Shown piece after piece: positions 9,077-17,630 of a stretch of 64,000 nt of DNA. Location: assembly GCF_021545845.1 (NCBI RefSeq), contig NZ_CP088923.1, forward strand, positions 2,914,001-2,978,000, given 5' to 3'. Each line of letters starts with the position of its first letter. Positions within the stretch are counted from its first letter, which is position 1. This DNA comes from Rhodanobacter thiooxydans. Lineage in GTDB: Bacteria > Pseudomonadota > Gammaproteobacteria > Xanthomonadales > Rhodanobacteraceae. Under the pieces are notes generated by a model that had not been told where the DNA came from, searched no databases, and saw nothing but the letters and a program-made list of their open reading frames with translations. Position numbers and translations under genes: made by a program.

Positions 9077-9235
9077 GGGGTCGGGTTCATTTTCCTACCC
9101 CACGACGGGATGTGGGGCAACGAGCGCCCGGAAGCTGACCGACAGTGGCAGCGATGCCGGCCACGCATCCTGATGCGCTCCGATCGCAACGGAGACGTGC
9201 CTGGCACGCCAGCCTCGCCTTGACTTCCCAGGCAT
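9077..9235 (+). mobile_element. 5' remnant of a REP-associated transposase (RAYT) element
   Basis: From GGGTCGGGTTCATTT at 9079 onward this stretch matches the left part of the intact RAYT at 21487 at most positions: terminal repeat, about 120 bases of leader, and the first dozen codons (ARQPRLDFPGIP). Similarity then ends. One base is missing at the start codon, where the intact copy has GTGGCACGCC and this one CTGGCACGCC, so the fragment could not be translated normally. It marks the left flank of the lasso-peptide locus. Confidence 0.75.
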
Positions 9236-9332
9236 CCCTCGGCGAGCGCAGCGAACATCTCCACCAGCCCATATCAGCCGAAGAAACGTCGAAGCAGAGC
9301 CCGACATGACAGGAGCGGCCAACAGCTCCCCG

Positions 9333-9410
9333 AATAATTATCTGATAATTAATTAATAATTAGTTAATAATTATCTGATAATTACGCAATATTTACTTGA
9401 TAATTAAAAT
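9333..9410 (+). promoter_or_regulatory. AT-rich operator-like palindrome array upstream of lasso precursor
   Basis: In otherwise GC-rich DNA, a nearly pure AT block holds two identical inverted repeats TAATTATC-T-GATAATTA at 9335-9351 and 9368-9384, spaced exactly 33 bp (about three helical turns). A third half-site GATAATTA lies at 9399-9406. The block ends about 60 bases before the precursor ATG. Spacing on one helix face suggests cooperative binding by a dimeric regulator. The promoter is presumably within or just after the array; I could not assign -35/-10 boxes with confidence. Confidence 0.7.
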
Positions 9411-9470
9411 ATCCGCCTCCTACGCTGCCTGCGTCATGGGACTGCCATGACGCAACCGCAGGAGACTGAG

Positions 9471-9620
9471 ATGGACACGAACGAGAACATCCGCAGCAAC
9501 GCGCAGGACGATGTCATCGAACTCGGCGTCGCCAGTGTCGAGACCAAGGGGCCTGGTGGCCCCACCGAATCGGGCGGCGGGCTCGGCAAGACCGTGATCC
9601 CTGGCATTTCCGAGGAGTAA
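9471..9620 (+). CDS. Lasso peptide precursor, predicted seven-residue ring (xanthomonin-like)
   Basis: The 49-residue product has a 26-residue leader (MDTNENIRSNAQDD, then VIELGVASVETK) with Thr at position -2 of the predicted cleavage, the hallmark recognised by lasso B proteins. The core would start at Gly27: ring GPGGPTE, closed between the Gly1 amine and the Glu7 side chain; tail SGGGLGKTVIPG; C-terminal ISEE. There is no Asp/Glu at core position 8 or 9, so only a seven-member ring is possible. The PG-ISEE ending and the ring size resemble the xanthomonins, whose ISEE-like tail is trimmed (recalled from the literature). Start at 9471 is supported by GGAG seven bases upstream; an in-frame ATG at 9447 has a poorer site. 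The maturation genes follow directly. Confidence 0.9.
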   Translation: MDTNENIRSNAQDDVIELGVASVETKGPGGPTESGGGLGKTVIPGISEE

Positions 9621-9628
9621 CCACTCCG

Positions 9629-9652
9629 GGGCGCACACCATGGTGTGCGCCC
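9629..9652 (+). terminator. Perfect palindrome between precursor and B gene (attenuator candidate)
   Basis: A perfect 24-base palindrome with arms GGGCGCACACCA and TGGTGTGCGCCC lies nine bases after the precursor stop and 18 bases before the B start. It is followed by TATT rather than a U-run. It would form a very stable hairpin in the transcript, and could lower read-through into B/C or protect the precursor mRNA 3' end, giving more precursor than enzyme. The function is inferred from position. Confidence 0.6.
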
Positions 9653-9670
9653 TATTCTGAGGAACGGGCG

Positions 9671-10357
9671 ATGCACTATCAGCTCAGGGAAAATCTCTCG
9701 TACTGTGAGGTCGACGGACAGCTGGTTTTTCTCGACGTCGCGCAAGATCGATACTTCAAGCTGACCGGCGCTCTCGAGAGGGCCATGCGACAGTTCCAGG
9801 CACATGAAGATGTCTCCCCCATGCTAGTGGAGGATCTTGCGGCCGCAAGGATATTGGTCGAGGCACCGAGCCCGAAAGCTCATACCGCAATAACGAGCAT
9901 CCGGCGCCCGACTTCCAGCGCGATCGAGCAACCCGCCACGACTGCGGGTCAACGAATCGATATGGCCATTGTCTTCGAAGTCATGGCGATCGTCTGGTCG
10001 ACCCGTCGCCAACTGAAGACCCGTGCACTCAAAACGAATCTCGACGAAGCCAGCGCATACCGCGACAGAAAAACAGGTGCACACGAGGTCGCTACGCCCA
10101 CCACTCCCGAAGACAACCTGCTCCAGGTAAACGGGCAATTCGCTCGTGCACGCTGCTATGTACCTATCGAGCCGATCTGCCTCCTGGATTCCTTGTCCCT
10201 GCTCTGGTTCCTTTCGCGGCGAGGGCTGTCGGCGAATATCGTTTTCGGCGTGACACCGGAGCCTTTCGCGGCGCATTGCTGGGTACAAGCCGGCGACATG
10301 GTCTTGAATGAAACACTCTTCGACGCTCATGCATACACTCCTATCAGGGTGGTCTGA
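9671..10357 (+). CDS. Lasso peptide B protein (RRE + transglutaminase-like leader peptidase fusion)
   Basis: The 228-residue protein fuses the two functions that are separate (B1, B2) in many Gram-positive clusters. Residues 1-65 resemble the PqqD-like RiPP recognition element (VDGQLVFLDVAQDRYFKLTG) that binds the leader. Residues about 150-228 form the papain/transglutaminase-like peptidase, with Cys170 in EPICLLDSLSLLWFLSRRG and His202 in PFAAHCWVQAG. It would remove the leader after the TK dipeptide, freeing Gly1 for cyclisation. Its stop overlaps the C-gene ATG by one base (TGATG), so the two are coupled. Confidence 0.9.
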   Translation: MHYQLRENLSYCEVDGQLVFLDVAQDRYFKLTGALERAMRQFQAHEDVSPMLVEDLAAARILVEAPSPKAHTAITSIRRPTSSAIEQPATTAGQRIDMAIVFEVMAIVWSTRRQLKTRALKTNLDEASAYRDRKTGAHEVATPTTPEDNLLQVNGQFARARCYVPIEPICLLDSLSLLWFLSRRGLSANIVFGVTPEPFAAHCWVQAGDMVLNETLFDAHAYTPIRVV

Positions 10358-12105
10358 TGAACTGCCGCTACATCATCCTGCTCGGCGGAAGATTGAACCG
10401 GAATGCTGACTACATGCCGCAGCTGGACACGCTCCTGCGCGCTGCGGGAATGACCTGCAAGCTTGAATCAGCGTCGGTCAGGGTCTTTGCTTCCACAGAT
10501 GCCCCTACCCTTGCAATACCCGGGCACGGTCTGCTTATTGGCCAGGTTTTCACCAAAGACGGCCAGCCCATCTCACAACCTCTGGATATCGATGGTTCGG
10601 CGCGCGAACTCGCCAGTCACCTGCTGCAAGACACTTGGGGCAACTATCTCGCCATTTTTTGCGACCGCGACAATATCCCGGCGATCACTCTGCTACGCGA
10701 CCCTTCTGGCGCTGTGCCATGCGTCTATTCGCTCGCCGATGGCGAAGGCTTCATTACATCGGACATCGGCCTTGCAGTCGACCTGGGACTCTATCGCAGG
10801 GAGGTAAACTGGCAGGCCATCGCACACGGCCTCACTTTTCCCTACCTCAAGACGACGCGTACGGCACTGCAGCGCGTCAGTGAATTGCTTCCAGGCGGCG
10901 TGCTGACTTACCTGGGAAGGGATGTTTCGGTTCGCTCCGCATGGTCGCCCTGGCGCTTCGTGGAAAGGGGCGTCCGGCACGAGGATCCTCGTGTGGCCGC
11001 CGAAGATGTCCGAGTTGCCGTATCCAGTGCGGCCAAGGCTTTAGCCGCGGGTGGCAATAGGTTTTTGGTCGAGCTGTCGGGTGGGCTGGACTCATCCATC
11101 GTTGCCACGTGCCTGCGCCATGCTTCGCTGCGCGCCACCTTTTGCACGCTTGTCATGCCCGTAGCCGGGACCGACGAGCGCCCATATGCCCGGTTGGTAA
11201 CGGAGGCATTGGGACAGGAACTCTTCTCGGTGGAAGTCGGGTTCGACAATGTCCACCTCGAATTTCCCGTGCCCCGCTCTTCCGTCTTGCCCGCGATCGG
11301 AATGCTACAACGCGTCATCAACGAAGCATGGGAAGCCGCAGGCAACCGATATGGCGTGGAAGACTTCTTTTCGGGTGCCGGTGGCGATACCGTCTTCTGC
11401 TACCTGAGGACCGCAGCGCCCGCCGCCGACGCGTTCCGGGAACGTGGCGTCATGGCAGGCATCACTGCCATCGCAGATCTAGCGGCCCTCCACCGATGCA
11501 CGGTCTTCAAGGCTGGCCGATTGACCCTCAAGAAAGTGCTGCGTCGGCCACGTGCGACCTGGAAAGAAGATCACACGCTGCTCAACCCAGCCTGTGCGGC
11601 CACAACGTCGGAACATCATCCCTGGATGGACGCACCGCCGGGCGCACTGCCCGGCGATCACGAGAAAATTCATGACCTGATCGGGAACCAGCTATTCAGG
11701 GATGCCGGACCACGCAGCCCGGAACGCTCCATGCATTTTCCATTACTGTCTCAACCGGTCATGGAGGCATGCCTCAAAGTCCCGACCTGGATGTGGATCG
11801 CCGACGGCCAGAATCGCGCCATCGCCCGCCAAGCCTTTGCCGATCGCCTGCCGCAAGCCATTCTCGATCGACGCAGCAAGGGCTCGTACACCGGCCACAT
11901 GGCTGGTGTCTACACGCGCAACAAGCTGAAGATTCGCGAGTTCCTCGAGGAGGGGCAGCTGTGCACACATGGCCTGCTCGACCGCCCTGCCTTGGCAAAT
12001 TTCTTCGCCAAGGACCTCGCCTCCAGGGACTTGTCGTTTCTTCGCATCTTCGACCTATGTACAGCCGAGAACTGGACACGTCAACAAGGTCACGATCCAT
12101 CGTGA
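10357..12105 (+). CDS. Lasso peptide cyclase (asparagine-synthetase-like C protein)
   Basis: The 582-residue protein is homologous to asparagine synthase B and lasso C proteins. An N-terminal glutaminase-like region without an N-terminal catalytic Cys is followed by the ATP-pyrophosphatase motif VELSGGLDSSIVAT at 238-251. It would adenylate the Glu7 side chain of the precursor and form the isopeptide bond with Gly1 while the tail is threaded. It is the third gene of the A-B-C operon. Its last 16 bases overlap the 3' end of the convergent isopeptidase gene. Length is usual for proteobacterial lasso cyclases. Confidence 0.92.
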   Translation: MNCRYIILLGGRLNRNADYMPQLDTLLRAAGMTCKLESASVRVFASTDAPTLAIPGHGLLIGQVFTKDGQPISQPLDIDGSARELASHLLQDTWGNYLAIFCDRDNIPAITLLRDPSGAVPCVYSLADGEGFITSDIGLAVDLGLYRREVNWQAIAHGLTFPYLKTTRTALQRVSELLPGGVLTYLGRDVSVRSAWSPWRFVERGVRHEDPRVAAEDVRVAVSSAAKALAAGGNRFLVELSGGLDSSIVATCLRHASLRATFCTLVMPVAGTDERPYARLVTEALGQELFSVEVGFDNVHLEFPVPRSSVLPAIGMLQRVINEAWEAAGNRYGVEDFFSGAGGDTVFCYLRTAAPAADAFRERGVMAGITAIADLAALHRCTVFKAGRLTLKKVLRRPRATWKEDHTLLNPACAATTSEHHPWMDAPPGALPGDHEKIHDLIGNQLFRDAGPRSPERSMHFPLLSQPVMEACLKVPTWMWIADGQNRAIARQAFADRLPQAILDRRSKGSYTGHMAGVYTRNKLKIREFLEEGQLCTHGLLDRPALANFFAKDLASRDLSFLRIFDLCTAENWTRQQGHDPS

Positions 12106-14309
12106 GATCCCGCATCAAAACGACGTTCTGCGGCCTTCTTCATTTCAAGCCAGATGCGATATTGCCCTACTTTTTCCGGACTTGGATCTTCATATCCCTG
12201 CAACCAGAAGCGGAACCAGTCAACGTTGCGTTCGTACACCGCCAGCTTGTGTCGTGGCTGGTACTTGATATGAGTCTCGTGCGGGAACACGTACATATCC
12301 CCCTGATGCCTCCGCATCAGAGGTATCGCATAGTCCAGGGTCACCCGGTATTCCTTCTCGGGCAGCTGGAATAGAACCGGCGCCTTGATCCTGTCGAGTT
12401 GATACGCGGGCGATGCCTCCTTCCATCGTTCAGGCGTTTCGCTCGGCGCGCCAAGTTGCCACACTTTCCGAAAGGTAGAACGAAAAGCATCTCGCAAGCT
12501 GTTGAACAGGTAATAGGTCGGTGTCACCGAAACACCACTAATGGATGCGGTGCTCACCGCATCCGAATGCGCCAACGTCCACAACGTCGCTTCGCTGCCA
12601 TAGCTGAGTCCGCCCATGCCAACACGTGTCCGATCGATGCGCCCTTCAGCGGACAGGAGCTTCACGACACCTTCGACGGCTGCACGTCCCTGGTCGTAAC
12701 CGTCAATGGCGTCAGGGTGTGCCTCCGGATTCGTGTTGATGCACAGCGCCGAGATACCATTCTCGGCCAGGGTGGCAAGTGGCCACTCATTACCCACCCC
12801 ACCGCGTAGAAAGCCATAGCAGTCATAGAACGTCACGAACAACGGCGGTGCATGATCGGCACTCGCTCCTCGCGCTTCGAAGAGTTGGCCGGTGAACTCC
12901 CTTCCCTGCGCATCCTTCCAACGGATCAGTTCCGCCGGCACCGTTGCCGCAATATCCGCGTCCAACCCCTTGTTCGGCGCGAACAGGATTCGCCGATAAT
13001 CGCTCTTCACATCGATCGCCTCAAGACGTGGCGGATGATCGGCTTCCGCAGCCACACAGACCAATGTATCGGACGACAGCGCACAGGGGATGTCCCAGTA
13101 GCGCTGGCTCCCGCTGATAAGCCCATCGGAAAACACGATCGGTCGCACCACGCTCGTTACGACATTCCATCCGTAAAGGGACTGCGTATGTCCCTTGTTA
13201 TAGTCGTCGGTGGTGAACAGGACCTCGTCACTCCCGGGGCGCCACTGAATATCTGTGATGTCTTTGTGGCGACACATCTCGGCCGTACAGTAGATCGGGT
13301 GCGACGTATGCCTTTCCGGCAGCATGGCCAACTCGTCATGCTGACTTAAAGACGGCCCTTTGCCCTTGCGTCCAGGCAACAGCACCGCTATGCGTCCATC
13401 GCCAGGATTCTGGGTTATCTGGTAGCGCTGCGGCCGCAGGCCGTCCCAGATCTTGACCGGCGCCGCCGGCAAATCGGGCGAAAGATCGGCCGGCGTCAAC
13501 CAGCGCACCGGATGCTCCGATATGGGCAGGGCCCGGGTTGCCATCGTTGTCAGGTCGACGGCCTTCCAGCAGTCTGGCACTTTTGCCAGCAGGGGCCCGG
13601 TCGAGGCCCACCCCTCTAGGTATCGCCGCGTGGTCGGCTGCCCATTGAGTACGCTCTGCCGAAACAGTCCAGCGGCAATATCCACGGTGTCATCGATGCG
13701 GATACCGTGATCGTACTCAGACTCTTCCGCATCGATGACCGCTTTCCGCGTGGCGCCGACACTGTACATCAGTGTTTTACCATCGTTGCTCAACGCAAAG
13801 TCCCGCACGTCCGCCGGATCCGACGTCACCGCGTAAGCTCCGGACCCAACCGTCGCCGCACGCCAGACAGAGACACGGCCATTGAAGATCGCGCGATAGT
13901 AGATCCACTTTCCATCCGGCGACCAGACGGCTGGCGATGGCAGCACTGTTCCATTGACGTACTGGAACAACGGCACGCCTCCATCCGCTACCCGGAGCGG
14001 CGGGGCTTTCCCATCCAAGCTCTGTACATACCACGTAGTGTCATACGTGTTGCGCTCAACCGATGCGCGCTCGGATCGGAAAGCCACGTACCGCCCATCG
14101 GGTGAGATCACCGGGTTGCCCAAGTCGATCACCTCCAGTAGGCGTCGCGGCGAAATCGTCTCCGCGTGCGACTGCCCGACGATAGCCATGCCAAGTACAA
14201 CAAGTGCAAGCGCCAAAATCCAATATGTACTGTGCTTCCTGGCCGAGAAATCCAGACGCATGCGTGCCGTCACGGCCGCCCACGCGGCCGAATGATGGAA
14301 AAGTTCCAT
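12090..14309 (-). CDS. Lasso peptide isopeptidase (prolyl-oligopeptidase family, AtxE2-like)
   Basis: The 739-residue protein has an N-terminal membrane/signal segment (YWILALALVVLGMAIVGQSHA), a WD40/beta-propeller-like region (VISPDGRYVAF, WSPDGKWIYY) and a C-terminal S9-type hydrolase. The nucleophile is Ser569 in GGLSYGSEA; the base is probably His680 in FPHETHIKY; an acidic residue near 651-653 (LPEKEYR) replaces the usual Asp position, as in lasso isopeptidases. These enzymes open the macrolactam of the cognate threaded peptide, suggesting the peptide is imported and degraded. GGGAGG sits before the ATG at 14309. It lies 10 bases downstream of the receptor gene on the same strand. Confidence 0.85.
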   Translation of the reverse strand: MELFHHSAAWAAVTARMRLDFSARKHSTYWILALALVVLGMAIVGQSHAETISPRRLLEVIDLGNPVISPDGRYVAFRSERASVERNTYDTTWYVQSLDGKAPPLRVADGGVPLFQYVNGTVLPSPAVWSPDGKWIYYRAIFNGRVSVWRAATVGSGAYAVTSDPADVRDFALSNDGKTLMYSVGATRKAVIDAEESEYDHGIRIDDTVDIAAGLFRQSVLNGQPTTRRYLEGWASTGPLLAKVPDCWKAVDLTTMATRALPISEHPVRWLTPADLSPDLPAAPVKIWDGLRPQRYQITQNPGDGRIAVLLPGRKGKGPSLSQHDELAMLPERHTSHPIYCTAEMCRHKDITDIQWRPGSDEVLFTTDDYNKGHTQSLYGWNVVTSVVRPIVFSDGLISGSQRYWDIPCALSSDTLVCVAAEADHPPRLEAIDVKSDYRRILFAPNKGLDADIAATVPAELIRWKDAQGREFTGQLFEARGASADHAPPLFVTFYDCYGFLRGGVGNEWPLATLAENGISALCINTNPEAHPDAIDGYDQGRAAVEGVVKLLSAEGRIDRTRVGMGGLSYGSEATLWTLAHSDAVSTASISGVSVTPTYYLFNSLRDAFRSTFRKVWQLGAPSETPERWKEASPAYQLDRIKAPVLFQLPEKEYRVTLDYAIPLMRRHQGDMYVFPHETHIKYQPRHKLAVYERNVDWFRFWLQGYEDPSPEKVGQYRIWLEMKKAAERRFDAGSHDGS

Positions 14310-14319
14310 GTTGCCTCCC

Positions 14320-16950
14320 CTACCAGTGCTTGGAAATCGAAACGCTGACGAAGCGTCCGATCGCCGAGTAGTTGGTGGCGTCATACGGCACGTAGGTCGC
14401 CACCGCCGCGGTATAAAGCGGAGGCGCGCGATTCAGCAGGTTCTGTACCACCAGCTCGAACGTCATGCCCGAAAAAGCACCAGTACGTTCGCCAGTGTTG
14501 TAGTTGATCGTGGTGTCGAGCGTGGTGAACGACGCGGTCTTCTCCGGCATCGGCGCAAAACCGTTGGTCACGCCGCCGGTGTAGTTGACGAAGCCCGAAG
14601 CGCTGACGCCTCCCGATGTCCACACTGCGCCGACACGGCCATTGAGCCGGGCCGGATTGAAGACGGTGCCCGCGAGCTTTTGTTCGGGCTGTCCGGCACC
14701 GGTCGTCTGCGTACTGTCAAGCCAACTGGTCGATCCGCGCACTGTCAGCCGACCATCGCCGAAATCGAAGCGGTACGACCCGGACAGATCAAGCCCCTTG
14801 ATCCGCTGTCGTGCAGCGTTCACATACTGGTCGCGAACAATCGCCACCACCTTGCTGGCATCGTAGGGCGCTCCGGCATAGTTGTAGAAGTTGCTGCCAT
14901 AGGTGGCGAGAAGCTCCTGAATCTGCTCCCGCGTTGGCGACCGATCCACAAAGTCTACATAGGCCGGATTGCTCAGCGCCTGCTGGTAGGCGACCGGCTG
15001 AACCACGCGGTCGGTGTAGTCGATGTCGAACCAGGTTAGCTCGGCATCCAGACCCGGCAGTGACTCCGGATGCAATGCCAGCGAAGTCGTCCAGGTCCGT
15101 GCCCGCTCCGCACGCAGGTCGGTGGTGTTGCCGCCGGAAGACAACAATACAGTGGCGTCGGTTGGGCTACCACTGGCACCCACTGCAGAGGCACTGAACA
15201 GATAGGCATACTTGTTGCCGTAGCGCTGCAGCAGTGTCGGAGCCTTGAACGACTTTCCCCAAGAGGCCTTGAGTGTGAAGTCCGAGGTGGGGTCGTAGAT
15301 CACCCCCAATTTCGGCGTGGTCACTCGGCCAAAGCTGTCGTAATCCTCGCCGCGCATTGCTGCACTGAATTCCAGACGATGGACACCCGCGATGCCCGAG
15401 GATGGCGAAACGAACGGGAAATCAAGTTCGGTATATGCGAACCCAGCACGTTGATCGCCACCATAGGAGCTGCCGGAAACCTTCGACACGACCCGGAACT
15501 TGTTTTTTCGCGACCCGGCTCCGACAGCCAGACGCGTCTCCCCTCCGCCCATCGGGAACAGTGGGCCTTCGGCGCCGACCTCCCAGGAACGACTTTCGTT
15601 GCAGTAGCAGCTCTGTGAAAGACTGTTCTCCGCTACCGACACGAAATGGTCCTCATTGGCAGTATTGTCCTTACCGTACGTTCCGCCGAGCGTGATGGAC
15701 CAGTCATGCCGAAGAAAGAACTCGATACTTGGCGACACCAGCGTGATCGACGTCTCCGGGTTGTAGCGGTAGTAGGAATCTGTCGACGTCCCGAGATACT
15801 GCGTCACAGCGCGCTTGGTTCTGAGCGCGTCAAGCCGCAATTCGGCTACGTCGCCCAACGACTGATGAACGATCATAAGACCGCTGTGCGATTCGCTGCC
15901 CGGGTAGATCGTATACGGGTCGATCAGGTACTTGGTGTAACTGCGCTGGCGCGCATAGATGGGATCGACGTCGGCACCCTTGAACGTTGCGATCAATCCA
16001 CCGCCGGCCCAGGTGGTGCCGGCGGTCGCGGTGTACTCGCGCGTCGCCAGCCCACCTTCGGTCGCATTGCCATAGCGCGCACGCACGGTAACTCCGTCGA
16101 AGTCGGACTTCATGATCACGTTGGCCACACCACCCACCGCATCAGAGCCGTAGATCGCCGACGCACCGTCAGGGACGATTTCCAGGCGATCGATCGCCTC
16201 TGCGGGGATGGCGCTGATATCCACGGCCTGGGAATACCCGTCGTAGGCCAGCCGGCGACCGTTGAGCAGCGTCAACGATGCGTCGGCGCCCAGTCCGCGC
16301 AGGTTCAAGGCGGAGCCGCCAGTGGTGTCGCCAAGGCCGCTGGCAACGCCCATGACACCTGGGTTCTGCCCGCCATTGAAGTTCTGCGGCACGCTACGAA
16401 TCACCTGACCCAGATCGGTGAAACCTTCCTGCTGGATCTGCTCGCTGCCGATGGTGATGACTGGCGATGGCGTGCTGCCGCCGCGGATACGCGTTCCCGT
16501 AACCTGTACGCTTTCCAAGTTCGTGGCGGCGGGTACCGAATGTGTTGCGCTTGATGTAGTGACCGTGGAGTCTGCCGCCCTCGCCTGTCCGGCCGCACGT
16601 CGGATGGCCACAGTCCGGCTGTCGAGCATTTCGTACTCCAGGCCCGACTCTTCGAGCAGCTGGGTCAGCGCCTCGCGCCAGTTCATGCGGCCGTGCACCG
16701 CCCTGCCCTGCTTGCCCACGACCAGCGCAGATGGATAGTCCACCTGCAGGCCGCTTTGTGTGCGGAGCGCGTCGAGAGCGGTGGCAAGTTTGCCAGCTGG
16801 CAGATCGAAGTTGCGTGCAGCATCCGCTGTCGGCGCCACCTGCGCAGTAGCGGTATACAACGGCAGCAGTGGCGCCAACACGGCAGCGAGGGTGCCTCGC
16901 ACCAACATGATCCTGAAGCTGCGTAACGGTATCTGCCGTGTTCGGACCAT
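14320..16950 (-). CDS. TonB-dependent receptor with N-terminal STN domain (lasso-locus receptor)
   Basis: From MVRTRQIPLRSF at 16950 the protein has 876 residues: a signal peptide (MLVRGTLAAVLAPLLPLYTATAQ), a secretin/TonB short N-terminal domain (FDLPAGKLATALDALRTQSG to RTVAIRR), a plug (VQVTGTRIRGG; GLGADASLTLLNGRRLAYDG) and a 22-strand-type barrel ending VSVSISKHW. STN domains often signal to an anti-sigma factor, but no fecI/fecR pair is nearby. Position next to the isopeptidase, as in related lasso loci, suggests it imports the lasso peptide or its metal complex. The start is uncertain; 16908 is an alternative. Confidence 0.85.
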   Translation of the reverse strand: MVRTRQIPLRSFRIMLVRGTLAAVLAPLLPLYTATAQVAPTADAARNFDLPAGKLATALDALRTQSGLQVDYPSALVVGKQGRAVHGRMNWREALTQLLEESGLEYEMLDSRTVAIRRAAGQARAADSTVTTSSATHSVPAATNLESVQVTGTRIRGGSTPSPVITIGSEQIQQEGFTDLGQVIRSVPQNFNGGQNPGVMGVASGLGDTTGGSALNLRGLGADASLTLLNGRRLAYDGYSQAVDISAIPAEAIDRLEIVPDGASAIYGSDAVGGVANVIMKSDFDGVTVRARYGNATEGGLATREYTATAGTTWAGGGLIATFKGADVDPIYARQRSYTKYLIDPYTIYPGSESHSGLMIVHQSLGDVAELRLDALRTKRAVTQYLGTSTDSYYRYNPETSITLVSPSIEFFLRHDWSITLGGTYGKDNTANEDHFVSVAENSLSQSCYCNESRSWEVGAEGPLFPMGGGETRLAVGAGSRKNKFRVVSKVSGSSYGGDQRAGFAYTELDFPFVSPSSGIAGVHRLEFSAAMRGEDYDSFGRVTTPKLGVIYDPTSDFTLKASWGKSFKAPTLLQRYGNKYAYLFSASAVGASGSPTDATVLLSSGGNTTDLRAERARTWTTSLALHPESLPGLDAELTWFDIDYTDRVVQPVAYQQALSNPAYVDFVDRSPTREQIQELLATYGSNFYNYAGAPYDASKVVAIVRDQYVNAARQRIKGLDLSGSYRFDFGDGRLTVRGSTSWLDSTQTTGAGQPEQKLAGTVFNPARLNGRVGAVWTSGGVSASGFVNYTGGVTNGFAPMPEKTASFTTLDTTINYNTGERTGAFSGMTFELVVQNLLNRAPPLYTAAVATYVPYDATNYSAIGRFVSVSISKHW

Positions 16951-17249
16951 GCCTGTGGTCTGCAGCACCGCTTCGCGGCTGCTACGGCCATGCGGCATGA
17001 CTTTCGCGCCGCGTCCTGCAAGCTCCAACGCACAGACCCAGTTCATCCCCTTGGTTGGGTCGGCCACTACAGTCCCCTTATCTTTCAACATGAAATGTCT
17101 CCGATTGGTGGTCGTCCCCTTGGCCGACCTGTGAGAGATGTGTCCTGCCAGGCATCCCGCTTGCTCCTGGTAGTTCCCCGATAAGTAAAGGCGTGCACGC
17201 CATGCCCGGCTTGGCTCCGTCAGCAAATAGGCGCCCCACGCGAGGGATC
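16951..17249. other. Region upstream of receptor gene
   Basis: About 300 bases upstream of the chosen receptor start. The receptor frame stays open to 17226 (including MLKDKGTVV near 17091), so a longer N-terminus is formally possible, but these residues do not look like part of the protein. It probably carries the receptor promoter and leader. Confidence 0.35.
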
Positions 17250-17291
17250 ATATCTGAATTTCAGATATTTGAAAACCGGATATAGGTTGGG
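17250..17291 (+). promoter_or_regulatory. Inverted repeat and conserved upstream block of first XRE gene
   Basis: An inverted repeat ATATCTGA-ATT-TCAGATAT at 17250-17268 is followed by a block reaching GGATATAGGTTGGG at 17278-17291. The block from TTCAGATA onward recurs before the second XRE gene at 17631-17662. It sits between the divergent receptor and XRE genes and is a good candidate operator for XRE autoregulation. Confidence 0.6.
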
Positions 17292-17317
17292 GACGGCCTA
17301 CCATCTGAGTCGCCGTG

Positions 17318-17587
17318 ATGCCTCCCAAATCGATCCACAAAGCTGAGTACAAAGTGCTGCAGGGGCTGCTACGCGAGATGCGCATCAAAGCCCACCCAAA
17401 CCAGGCCGATTTGGCCGCACTGCTGGGGAGAAAGCAGTCATATGTCAGCGACGTCGAACGCGGTTCCCGAAGGATGGATCTGCTCCAACTACGCGACTTC
17501 TGCTTGGCGTGCGACCAGGACTTGGTCGGCTTTGTAAGACGGTTTGAGGAAAAGATCGCTGGCGGGCCTAACCGAGTCGCCCTTTAG
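17318..17587 (+). CDS. Small XRE-family HTH regulator (copy 1)
   Basis: The 89-residue protein is essentially one helix-turn-helix: LREMRIKAHPNQADLAALLGRKQSYVSDVERGSRRMD at residues 17-53, with recognition helix KQSYVSDVERG. A conserved tail follows (LLQLRDFCLACDQDLVGFVRRFEEKI). Start at ATG 17318; a GTG directly in front could also serve. It is a paralogue of the next gene. In copy 1 the HTH has His-Pro-Asn where copy 2 has Gly-Leu-Lys, a divergent turn residue that could alter binding. It is divergent from the TonB receptor gene and may regulate the lasso locus (inference). Confidence 0.85.
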   Translation: MPPKSIHKAEYKVLQGLLREMRIKAHPNQADLAALLGRKQSYVSDVERGSRRMDLLQLRDFCLACDQDLVGFVRRFEEKIAGGPNRVAL

Positions 17588-17630
17588 AAGAGAGCGGATC
17601 ACCAACATATCCGCTCATGAACATCCGTTT

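Noticed and set aside
9447..9470. Earlier in-frame start for the lasso precursor
   Set aside because: ATG 9447 lacks a good ribosome site while ATG 9471 has GGAG at proper spacing; both give the same core.
14308..16554. Several long plus-strand frames opposite the TonB receptor
   Set aside because: Composition is that of antisense frames; the receptor on the minus strand explains the region.
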